Below, piece after piece: positions 10,729-20,854 of a stretch of DNA of 64,000 bases (within the stretch, counting starts at the first letter, position 1; each line of letters starts with the position of its first letter). Below the pieces are notes generated by a model. It ran no database searches. It saw nothing but the letters and a program-made list of their open reading frames with translations, and was not told where the DNA came from. Location: contig OX359282.1 of assembly GCA_947179155.2 (NCBI GenBank), positions 1,565,001-1,629,000 of the forward strand, in the 5' to 3' direction. The DNA is from Hedera helix. Taxonomy: Eukaryota > Streptophyta > Magnoliopsida > Apiales > Araliaceae. The position numbers and the translations under genes were made by a program.

Positions 10729-13139
10729 GAAGAAGAGCTGACAGATTTTTCATAACAATCAATCAAGCAAGGACTCTAATTTGAAAGGTTAAAGTTTCTT
10801 ACATCTCAAACTCCTAACTTAAGCTTTGTTCATCCCTTAGTTTCATTATTAATTGTAATATGTCTTGTTGTGGGAGGATGTATGATTGCTGATGAGGATC
10901 AAATAAATCCAAGGATGATATAAGGAGGATGTTGTGATTGTTGTGGGAGTGAAATTGGTTGGGGGAATCATGAAGGATTCTGAAATAAGATGGATTAAAT
11001 GTGGAGAGGATGTTTATATGCTTAAAGTTGTAAAAGAATTGAGATTTTAGATTATGCATGTATGGTATTTGATAAAATGCCTAATTGAAAAACTAAATTG
11101 TTAAAACATGAAAACGTTAATTTTTATTAAAACAAATCACATGAGTGGACTCTTGAGAATGTGTAGATGATTTCTGGGCAGAAAAGTGGTGAAAAACTCG
11201 CCGGAAAACTTTTTGGATCGCCGGAGAAGATGACCGGAAAGTCGACGCCGGCGAACTTTCCGGCAGTACGGTTTCTGCTATTTTTTTAGCCAGAATTTGA
11301 AGAAACTTTGTACTAGAAAGTTGTAGATAATTAAATTTCGTGTGGAATGAACATAAGATTCGTAATTTTCGGATAAACGGGCTAATTATTATGATTTTCG
11401 GAAGTTTCAGCATATTTAAAATTATAATTTAATTACAGAAAATTTTTTTTTTTTTCTGACAATTATTTTACAGTAGTGTTATGATATTATTTCTGATTTA
11501 CTGAAAAATTTTGGTGAATTATTGGATTGCTTAGATATTTATTGTATTTTTATGGTTATTTAAAAATAGTGAAAATTCATAGAAAATTCTATGAATGTTT
11601 GAAAATTATGAAAATTGGTGGAAAATCTTATATTAATATAAGATAAATATTTATAGTGTTTGGAGAATATAATAAATATTTAGGATTAATATTTAAATGT
11701 TTTAGTTATTAATCTAGTTAGTTTAATATTATATTTTCCAAATTTATGATTAAATTATTTATTTATTATTTAATTAATATTAAATAATAAACAAGGATGA
11801 TAAATTAATTAGTTATTATTTAATTACTATTAAATAATAATTAAAGGCAAATAAGATTGATTATTTAATTATTTATTTTTTAATTAACTTTAAATAATAA
11901 ATAAACCTAATTAGTTATTATTTTTGATTGAATAATAACTAAAGATATTTAAATTCTTACTAATTTAATTATTTTAAATAAACCTAATTAGTTATTATTT
12001 TTGATTAAATAATAACTAAAGATATTTAATTTCTTACTAATTTACTTATTTATTATTTGATAAATAAACCTAATTAGTTATTATTTATTATTAAATAATA
12101 ACCAAAGATATTTAATTACTTACTATTTAATTAATATTAAATAGTGATTAAAGGAAGTTTGATTTAATGAAATAAATGTAATGTCATTAACTCACTAATT
12201 AAACAATTATAATAAATTGTTTAATAGTTTAATAAGTGTTTTTCACTTAAGAAAATTTTTATAAATTAATTAAGTCATTAACTTAAAATCAAATAATTGT
12301 TTTACAGGGTTAATGATAGTATGTCAAATTATTTGTTATGTGATCATTTAATTGCTAGATAAATAACATATGTAAATATTAAATAATGAGTAAATATAGT
12401 TAGTTATTTTTAAATAATAACTAAAGGTAATTAGTTGATTACTATACTAAATAGTAATCAAATTAAATTAAGTTAATCATGTGATTAAGTTTAACCGAGA
12501 TTATGGTCCGGTAGCAACTAAGTAGTGGATTGATCTAAATAAATATAAGGTTCAAGTGTTACTGTTGTGACATTAATGAATGTCGGGAGTATGAAGTTAA
12601 GTACAAAAGGTTTACGGAGTTAAATCAAAATATTGTAACGAGTCCATGAAATACTAGAATAATAAATCAACCATATTGAATGAATGGGACGATAAAAGGT
12701 AGCAGATATCTTAAAAATAAGATTTAGGTATTGAGTCAAACCTTGACTAATATTGTGTAGTGTTGATCTTATATACTGTGTAGGTCGCGCAAGAAACGGA
12801 AAAAAAAAAAAGGGGTGGCGTAAAATGGTTATGTAGTCCAGGCAAGTTTTTCAGAACTTGTTCTTATGTTATAACTGTTATTATGTGTGACATGTTTTTA
12901 TATGCAAACATGAGTTAATGTGCTTTTATGCCATAATGTGACTAAACTGTTGTTGTTCAACTGATAAGTTGATTTAGCTGTTATTTGTGAACGATATAAA
13001 TTGTAAAGTGACAAGCATGTTAATACAGATCATGAATTATATTTTAGCCCATCTACATGTATAAAATGTCATACATGGATATATTGATAAGCATATATGA
13101 TGCATGAATTATGTGTTATGTGTAACTGTTAAACTTGCT

Positions 13140-13156
13140 GAGCAACGTAGTTGCTC
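13140..13156 (+). other. Poly(A)-proximal LTR hairpin (element A)
   Basis: GAGCAAC-GTA-GTTGCTC, a perfect 7-bp stem with a 3-nt loop, between the conserved ACTTGCT and CATTCTTGC and about 9 nt upstream of AAATAAA. The partner is at 20300-20316 in the second LTR. The same position in the C and D LTRs has TGAGC/GCTCA with different loops. Confidence 0.75.
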
Positions 13157-13696
13157 ATTCTTGCTTAAATAAATATTTTCAGCTACGTGCGAGACATATG
13201 AGGTTCCAATAAAGATCAAGGACAGGAAATGTTATGCACTATCCCAGGAGATATAGATACTTTTGATAAACCCTTTGGGGGTAAACAGTGTTACCAAAAG
13301 GTATAAACTGCAATGAAATGTTAGTTTAACATTTAAATCTGTTGTGTATCAAAGCAATGTGTTGTTTAGTTATGTGTAAGAGTGAATGGTTGAAATAAGT
13401 TTTGAATGATAAATAGACTTAAAAGATAATTGTAAAGTTAAGGGCAATTAATCTGCATATCTTTTGTATTAAATTAGGTCATGATATATATTTATATATA
13501 TGATCTAAGTTTTTCAAAGATTTATGTAAAGATTGCGATTCTGAGACAAATGACTAAAGAATTATTTATAAAAGTTTAAATTTAATGAGTTTTTAGCAAT
13601 TATTATTGTTGAATAGTGTGGTTGTTAAGAAGAAGGTTGTACATTAACGCACGAGATCGCCTGTAACAAGTACGGGGATTTTCGGGGCGTCACAGT

Positions 13697-13710
13697 TGGT
13701 ATCAGAGCTG
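13697..13710 (+). other. Primer binding site of element A
   Basis: TGGTATCAGAGCTG two bases after the LTR end, complementary to the 3' end of plant initiator tRNA-Met. Confidence 0.93.
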
Positions 13711-13713
13711 ATA

Positions 13714-13752
13714 GGTTATAGTTCTTAGGTAGCAGTACCTTAGGCTATAATC
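13714..13752 (+). other. Leader hairpin with embedded AG/GT (element A)
   Basis: Outer stem GGTTATAG / CTATAATC (8 bp, one G-U); inner stem AGGTA / TACCT with loop GCAG. It begins 17 nt after the first PBS base. The inner 5' arm contains AG|GTAGCA, a possible splice donor. The same nested structure is in C (59273-59312) and D (43904-43943). Confidence 0.75.
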
Positions 13753-14251
13753 GTGAGACTATATTGAAGGCAACGAAAGAATAAACTCATATGGAGTTTA
13801 AGCAATAAGAGTTGAATATATGAAATTCATAAAGAAGAAAATAAGGTATATTTGAGGAGATTCAAAGGATGATCTTCATGGACGTATTCAAAATGAATGA
13901 AAAAGAATCAGGGAAGACTTGATTCAAAAAATTTAAAAAGAGATATCGTAAAGTAAAATGAGTAAAGGCGAGTGAGAAGATGGTAGAATTAAACGATCAT
14001 AGAATAAACGAGAAATTGTAAAGTGAGATCAATTGTGATATAAGATCACGGTGATCATAGTAAAATCATGGAATGACAATTGGTCTGTTAAATGATTAAG
14101 AGGCTGTGTTGATAGCAAGGTGCTATAACAATGAAGATACTGTGAAATAGTAATCTTGAAGTGTTGAGTGTGATAAGGTATGAATTAAGAAAATTCATAT
14201 CAAGTTAAAAGAAGTAAGAGGTTTGTGGGTTTTTAATTGAGGACTCATGTT

Positions 14252-14490
14252 AGTGGCTGAGTTGTACAATTCCTTGTATGGGCGGGGAATTTGTGTTTGG
14301 TTTTAGAACCACTTAGCTTCCTATATTGATATAGTGGTTGAGTTGAACAGTCCTTTGTATGGGCAAGCGATTTGTTTTTGGTTTAACGACCGCTTAACTT
14401 CCTATATTGATTAGTGGCTAAGTTGACCAATTTCTTGTATGGGCAGGAGATTGTGTTTGGTTTGACGACCACTTGGCTTCCTATAATGAT
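14252..14490 (+). repeat. Three tandem ~80-bp units in element A interior
   Basis: Units at 14252-14332, 14333-14412 and 14413-14490. Each starts AGTGG, carries TTGTATGGGC and ends CTTCCTATA-TGAT. They differ by about 15-20% from one another, so they are old. Related TTGTATGGG units occur twice in the D interior (43084-43075 and 43425-43416, minus strand). Confidence 0.85.
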
Positions 14491-14999
14491 AATCAATTGA
14501 AAACTGGTGTCGCGCTATTCGCTATATGTATGTTGAGAAGGTGATTCTTTTCTCATGTGTATAACGGATAGGTAGAGGATGTTAAGATAAGTTCGTATTC
14601 TGAGAACCGATACGTATGGTAAGTTCGTGACTCATAGTCATGTGGTGGAGCCCCTCAGCGAATGGGCGACTTTGGCCTGACTAGGACAAGCTCCTCAAAC
14701 CATACGACTGTGGTAAGTTCCTGAGCTCAAATACGTGGTAAGTTTGATGAACAGTGACTGTGTGTAGAGTTAAGTAACAAGATTAAAAGTTATACTAGAT
14801 ATAGTTATTAAGCTGGAAAAAGATGAAGAGAAAAATGGGTGATTATTTGAGGTTTTAGGATATTCTAAATCTTCTAGTTGTGCTAGACTTTGAAATTCCT
14901 GAAATCGTGCCAAAATTTGCACTTATGTGCCTTTCGAAAGAATTGAATGATGATTTTCAGTTGTTTTTGAAACGTTATTTTTGAAACTTTTAAATGAGG

Positions 15000-15025
15000 G
15001 TCTATGCCATTTGTATCGGCTAGAC
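15000..15025 (+). other. Bulged 26-nt hairpin, element A copy 1
   Basis: Arms GTCTA-T-GCC and GGC-TAGAC close a 9-nt loop (ATTTGTATC): 5 bp, a bulged U, then 3 bp. It belongs to a set of five with one architecture in A and D. Confidence 0.75.
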
Positions 15026-15128
15026 ATTGTTGATTTTAACTTGAAGTGATGAACTTCCCAAATTTTATTGCACATATGTGCTCTTGAAAAATTTAAAGTT
15101 CCGATTGATATTTAAACTATTATTGTAA

Positions 15129-15154
15129 GTCTATGCCAATTGTTTCGGCTAGAC
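15129..15154 (+). other. Bulged 26-nt hairpin, element A copy 2
   Basis: The same arms as copy 1 with loop AATTGTTTC. The flanking sequence around the two copies has diverged, so the hairpin is better preserved than its surroundings. Confidence 0.75.
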
Positions 15155-15278
15155 ATTTGCATGTTAATTATTTAAAAGTTATTCAAACCTGTTGTTGGTG
15201 CGGATTCTAAAGCTGAGAGAACAACCCATAAAGGGGAGCAACCTAAGTATCAGATAATTGATACATGGAATAACCTAA

Positions 15279-15356
15279 GAGGGTCAATCGAGATTGATGC
15301 CTCAAGTGTGGTCTGGACATGCAACCTAAGAGGGTCAATCAAGAGACTGATGCCTC
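15279..15356 (+). other. Pair of GAGG/CCTC hairpins in element A interior
   Basis: 15279-15303: GAGG-G-TCAATC, loop GA, GATTGA-TG-CCTC (10 bp with an internal loop). 15330-15356: the same outer arms, loop AAGA, inner 3' arm GACTGA giving one A-C mismatch. Both follow AACCTAA. Confidence 0.6.
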
Positions 15357-15787
15357 ACCAGACGTTCATGGTCAAAGTGACCACTCAACATTTTAAAATC
15401 AGTTGTCACTTATCAAATTGTGCATTGATTATATTGAGTTCATATTATTGAATCATTTTGTGAATTTAAAAAGGGTCAGCCGAATGATTGATTCCTTAGT
15501 ATTTGTTCATGATTTTTATGACCCTTCAGTCATAATGAAAATTATTTTAAAGGAATTCTTTTTACTTCCTAGTTTTTCAAGCTTCCTCACAATTATTGAA
15601 CAATTGTTGAAGACTTCTGGGGAAATATCCTAATATTCTGGAATTTGAATGGGTAGAGGTGTAAATTTTAGAGGAGATTGATCATAAAATTAAATGATCG
15701 ATGAAGAATCCTCAGAGACTGGGAAATTTGATAGGTTTGATTTATAACCTAATTGGGGAAAAAAAAATTGAGATAAGTATGCTATAA

Positions 15788-15920
15788 TTTCGAGGACGAA
15801 ATTCTTAGAAGGAGGAGTAAATGTGACAACCCGTGTATTTATGAGGTTATATATAAACCGTGTATGGGGGTGTTTTGTAATTGTGATTCCGAGGACGGAA
15901 TCTTTATAAGGAGGGAAGAA
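15788..15920 (+). other. GAGGACGAA boxes and duplicated polypurine tracts of element A
   Basis: TTTCGAGGACGAAATTCTTA with AAGGAGGAGTAAA precedes TGTGACAACCCG, an LTR-like start. About 70 bp later a second box (TTCCGAGGACGGAATC) with AAGGAGGGAAGAA precedes the actual 3' LTR start at 15921. The GAGGACGAA box before the PPT is typical of Tekay/Del-type chromovirus 3' ends as I recall them. Confidence 0.75.
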
Positions 15921-18900
15921 TGTTACAATCCGAAATTTTGAATATATTTTATAAGAATTTAATATATATAAAATTCTTATTATAAGACGAAACGGGTCAA
16001 ATGAATAAAATATATATTTAATTTGGAATATGTGATATCTGTGGTGGATAAAATTTGTATATATTTAAATGTGAAATATATACAATTATTTTAAAAGGAA
16101 ATTTAATAGTTAATTAAAACTATTAATTAATTAATTGGAATTAGTTATGAAGTTGTATTATGTTATGAAAAATATGGTTATGTGTATTATATATACACCT
16201 ATATTTGAAAAATTGGGAATTTATAGTTAAATAAACTATTGAATTCATTGATTTGAATTAACCAAGGAAATGACATATGAGAACCAAGAAAAATTAATAA
16301 ATCAATATTAACTAATTGGTATTGAGTTAAGATTATAATATAGATTAATATAATTTGGAAGCCTTGAATGGCAATGGAGTCTTTATGAATTAAATTTCAT
16401 AAAAGTGTAATTAATTAATTTAAATAAAATAGTGAATTAATGAATATATATTATATTATGCCAAACAGAAATAAATTAAATATGAAATGAGGGAAGTAAT
16501 TCATTAATATTTATTAATGGATGAATATGTTAACTTTAATTAATTGAATAAAGAAAGTTATTTTCTTTTATTTAGTTAATGTTGAGGATTATGTTACACT
16601 AATTAAAAATGTAACATAAATAAGGGTATAATATTTAATATTATATAAAATTGAGGTGAATTAAATATTATGAATGGTTCAATACATAAAATGTGTAATT
16701 GGAACCAAATGTGTAAATTAAATTCATAATTTGAATTTTGATTTAATTGTTAATGTATTTAATATCATATTAAGTGAATGTGAATTGAAAATATGGAATA
16801 AGGGAACAATATTTATTAAGTAAATATTGCATGTTTAAAATTAGTAAATTGAAATAATATTTAATTTACGGTTAAAGATATTAAATTAGTATATTTTAAA
16901 TAAAATTGCATAAAACAATTTATGGAGAGAAAGAGGTAATTTATTTATGAAATATTGATTGGATAAATTAAATTAGTGGTGTAAAATAATTAATTAAGTG
17001 AATATTAATTATTTTTAAAATTGTGATTCGTGTTACAAAAAGTGTTAATATAAATTGTGAATTTATTTCGTGGTTGTAAAATGAACTTGTACATAATTAT
17101 AAATGTACAAGTATTTGGGTATGATTTATGAAACCATTAAACTAAAAATTTAGTGGGATGTATTATTAAATTTAATTAAGCCAAAAGATACATTTTGAGT
17201 TAACTCAAATTTGGACCCAATAAATATTATTCTAAAGCAAGCCAAACCTTAGTGCGTAAAATAAAAACCCAGTGAGACACTCAATTGGGGACTTCACTTC
17301 GGTAGAAATAGGAGGGTAATGTCAGCAAACTTGTAGCTGGAAAATGGGACTTTACCAGGTGAGAGGGGCTGCTATGAAGTGGAATTGTAGGGGCTAAATG
17401 TGTGATCTGTCAGAGATCTTCTAGGGGCCAAAGCTGCTCGAGGTTTGGCAGGTGATGGATGGTGTTTGACAGCCAATTTTGTGGCTGATGTGCAGGTGTC
17501 GGCAGCTTCTTTTGGGCTGTGGGAGATGACAGTTTAGAGCTGCTATAGGAGGGAGTTAGGGGAGCAGTAGGGGGTCTTTTAGGGGCCATGTACTGATGAG
17601 ATAAGGGGAGGAGGTACTCTTGTAAAAGCCCAGCCATATTTAGCATTCTAATTTTGCTGAGTAAACTAGTGAGCATCCAATAGAAGTTGATATTGAGAGA
17701 AAAAGGAGCACTCCGCAGAATAGAAGAAGGAAAAGAAGGCCAGGGGCTCATACTCTGGCATCTAACAACCAATATCAAGATCACTCCAAGCATCACCCTA
17801 CCAAGATCTCTAGAAAACAAAGTATGAGCAAGTGAGCCACCAACTGAGCCTAAGTAGAGCAATAGAGAGTTCGGTGGGCAGAGCAAGAAGAAGAGCTGAC
17901 AAATTTTTCATAACAATCAATCAAGCAAAGACTCTAATTTGAAAGGTTAAAGTTTCTTAGATCTCAAACTCCTAACTTAAGCTTTGTTCATCCCTTAGTT
18001 TCATTATTAATTGTAATATGTCTTGTTGTGGGAGGATGTATGATTGCTGATGAGGATCAAATAAATCCAAGGATGATATAAGGAGGATGTTGTGATTGTT
18101 GTGGGAGTGAAATTGGTTGGGGGAATCATGAAGGATTCTGAAATAAGATGGATTAAATGTGGAGAGGATGTTTATATGCTTAAAGTTGTAAAAGAATTGA
18201 GATTTTAGATTATGCATGTATGGTATTTGATAAAATGCCTAATTGAAAAACTAAATTGTTAAAACATGAAAACGTTAATTTTTATTAAAACAAATCACAT
18301 GAGTGGACTCTTGAGAATGTGTAGATGATTTCTGGGCAGAAAAGTGGTGAAAAACTCGCCGGAAAACTTTTTGGATCGCCGGAGAAGATGACCGGAAAGT
18401 CGCCGCCGGCGAACTTTCCGGCAGTACGGTTTCTGCTATTTTTTTAGCCAGAATTTGAAGAAACTTTGTACTAGAAAGTTGTAGATAATTAAATTTCGTG
18501 TGGAATGGACATAAGATTCGTAATTTTCGGATAAACGGGCTAATTATTATGATTTTCGGAAGTTTCAGCATATTTAAAATTATAATTTAATTACAGAAAA
18601 ATTATTTTTTTTTCTGACAATTATTTTACAGTAGTGTTATGATATTATTTCTGATTTACTGAAAAATTTTGGTGAATTATTGGATTGCTTAGATATTTAT
18701 TGTATTTTTATGGTTATTTAAAAATAGTGAAAATTCATAGAAAATTCTATGAATGTTTGAAAATTATGAAAATTGGTGGAAAATCTTATATTAATATAAG
18801 ATAAATATTTATAGTGTTTGGAGAATATAATAAATATTTAGGATTAATATTTAAATGTTTTAGGTATTAATCTAGTTAGTTTAATATTATATTTTCCAAA

Positions 18901-20854
18901 TTTATGATTAAATTATTTATTTATTATTTAATTAATATTAAATAATAAACAAGGATGATAAATTAATTAGTTATTATTTAATTACTATTAAAGAATAATT
19001 AAAGGCAAATAAGATTGATTATTTAATTATTTATTTTTTAATTAACTTTAAATAATAAATAAACCTAATTAGTTATTATTTTTGATTGAATAATAACTAA
19101 AGATATTTAAATTCTTACTAATTTAATTATTTTAAATAAACCTAATTAGTTATTATTTTTGATTAAATAATAACTAAAGATATTTAATTTCTTACTAATT
19201 TACTTATTTATTATTTGATAAATAAACCTAATTAGTTATTATTTATTATTAAATAATAACCAAAGATATTTAATTACTTACTATTTAATTAATATTAAAT
19301 AGTGATTAAAGGAAGTTTGATTTAATGAAATAAATGTAATGTCATTAACTCACTAATTAAACAATTATAATAAATTGTTTAATAGTTTAATAAGTGTTTT
19401 TCACTTAAGAAAATTTCTATAAATTAATTAAGTCATTAACTTAAAATCAAATAATTGTTTTACAGGGTTAATGATAGTATGTCAAATTATTTGTTATGTG
19501 ATCATTTAATTGCTAGATAAATAACATATGTAAATATTAAATAATGAGTAAATATAGTTAGTTATTTTTAAATAATAACTAAAGGTAATTAGTTGATTAC
19601 TATACTAAATAGTAATCAAATTAAATTAAGTTAATCATGTGATTAAGTTTAACCGAGATTATGGTCCGGTAGCAACTAAGTAGTGGATTGATCTAAATAA
19701 ATATAAGGTTCAAGTGTTACTGTTGTGACATTAATGAATGTCGGGAGTATGAAGTTAAGTACAAAAGGTTTACGGAGTTAAATCAAAATATTGTAACGAG
19801 TCCATGAAATACTAGAATAATAAATCAACCATATTGAATGAATGGGACGATAAAAGGTAGCAGATATCTTAAAAATAAGATTTAGGTATTGAGTCAAACC
19901 TTGACTAATATTGTGTAGTGTTGATCTTATATACTGTGTAGGTCGCGCAAGAAACGGAAAAAAAAAAAAAAGGGGTGGCGTAAAATGGTTATGTAGTCCA
20001 GGCAAGTTTTTCAGAACATGTTCTTATGTGATAACTGTTATTATGTGTGACATGTTTTTATATGCAAACATGAGTTAATGTGCTTTTATGCCATAATGTG
20101 ACTAAACTGTTGTTGTTCAACTGATAAGTTGATTTAGCTGTTATTTGTGAACGGTATAAATTGTAAAGTGACAAGCATGTTAATACAGATCATGAATTAT
20201 ATTTTAGCCCATCTACATGTATAAAATGTCATACATGGATATATTGATAAGCATATATGATGCATGAATTATGTGTTATGTGTAACTGTTAAACTTGCTG
20301 AGCAACGTAGTTGCTCATTCTTGCTTAAATAAATATTTTCAGCTACGTGCGAGACATATGAGGTTCCAATAAAGATCAAGGACAGGAAATGTTATGCACT
20401 ATCCCAGGAGATATAGATACTTTTGATAAACCCTTTAGGGGTAAACAGTGTTACCAAAAGGTATAAACTGCAATGAAATGTTAGTTTAACATTTAAATCT
20501 GTTGTGTATCAAAGCAATGTGTTGTTTAGTTATGTGTAAGAGTGAATGGTTGAAATAAGTTTTGAATGATAAATAGACTTAAAAGATAATTGTAAAGTTA
20601 AGGGCAATTAATCTGCATATCTTTTGTATTAAATTAGGTCATGATATATATTTATATATATGATCTAAGTTGTTCAAAGATTTATGTAAAGATTGCGATT
20701 CTGAGACAAATGACTAAAGAATTATTTATAAAAGTTTAAATTTAATGAGTTTTTAGCAATTATTATTGTTGAATAGTGTGGTTGTTAAGAAGAAGGTTGT
20801 ACATTAACGCACGAGATCGCCTGTAACAAGTATGGGGATTTTCGGGGCGTCACA
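15921..20854 (+). repeat. Element A 3' LTR
   Basis: 4934 bp, near-identical to 8763-13694. The visible differences are single bases and homopolymer length changes (for example the A-run near 19959). It ends CACA at 20854, where the split minus-strand LTR resumes directly. Confidence 0.93.

Larger units (their letters stand above)
8763..13694 (+). repeat. Element A 5' LTR
   Basis: 4932 bp, near-identical to 15921-20854. Mostly AT-rich, with a distinctly GC-richer island at about 10110-10800 and another at about 11190-11280 (repeated CCGG motifs). Near its 3' end it has a perfect hairpin (13140-13156) followed by AAATAAA, the likely polyadenylation region. The minus-strand ORFs here (10252-10728, 10814-11059, 11117-11413) recur in the other LTR only because the LTR is duplicated. 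Confidence 0.93.
13695..15920 (+). other. Element A internal non-coding domain
   Basis: 2226 bp containing, in order: PBS, leader hairpin, three 80-bp tandem units, two 26-nt bulged hairpins, two GAGG/CCTC hairpins, a TTTCGAGGACGAAATTC box and two polypurine tracts. The longest frame (15403-15633) has no recognisable domain. The same order of non-coding elements is found in D, so the region is more conserved than its lack of coding capacity would suggest. Confidence 0.85.
8763..20854 (+). mobile_element. Element A: LARD-like non-autonomous Ty3-gypsy element
   Basis: Two direct LTRs (8763-13694 and 15921-20854; 4932 and 4934 bp) flank a 2226-bp interior with PBS and polypurine tract but no gag, protease, RT, RNase H or integrase. 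Long LTRs with a non-coding interior define large retrotransposon derivatives (LARDs). LTRs start TGTTACAATCC and end GGGGCGTCACA. The two copies differ at only a few scattered sites, so insertion was recent. No 5-bp target duplication is visible, and the 13 bases before the left LTR (AAGGAGGGAAGAA) repeat the PPT found before the right LTR. It sits inside an older minus-strand LTR. It must be mobilised in trans; element C is the kind of relative that could do so. Confidence 0.9.

Noticed and set aside
11117..11413. 98-codon antisense ORF in the A LTR (also 18275-18571)
   Set aside because: Falls over the CCGG-rich LTR segment and a region alignable in style to non-coding parts of the C and D LTRs; no protein family.
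15403..15633. 76-codon ORF in the element A interior
   Set aside because: No recognisable domain, AT-rich composition, no counterpart in D.
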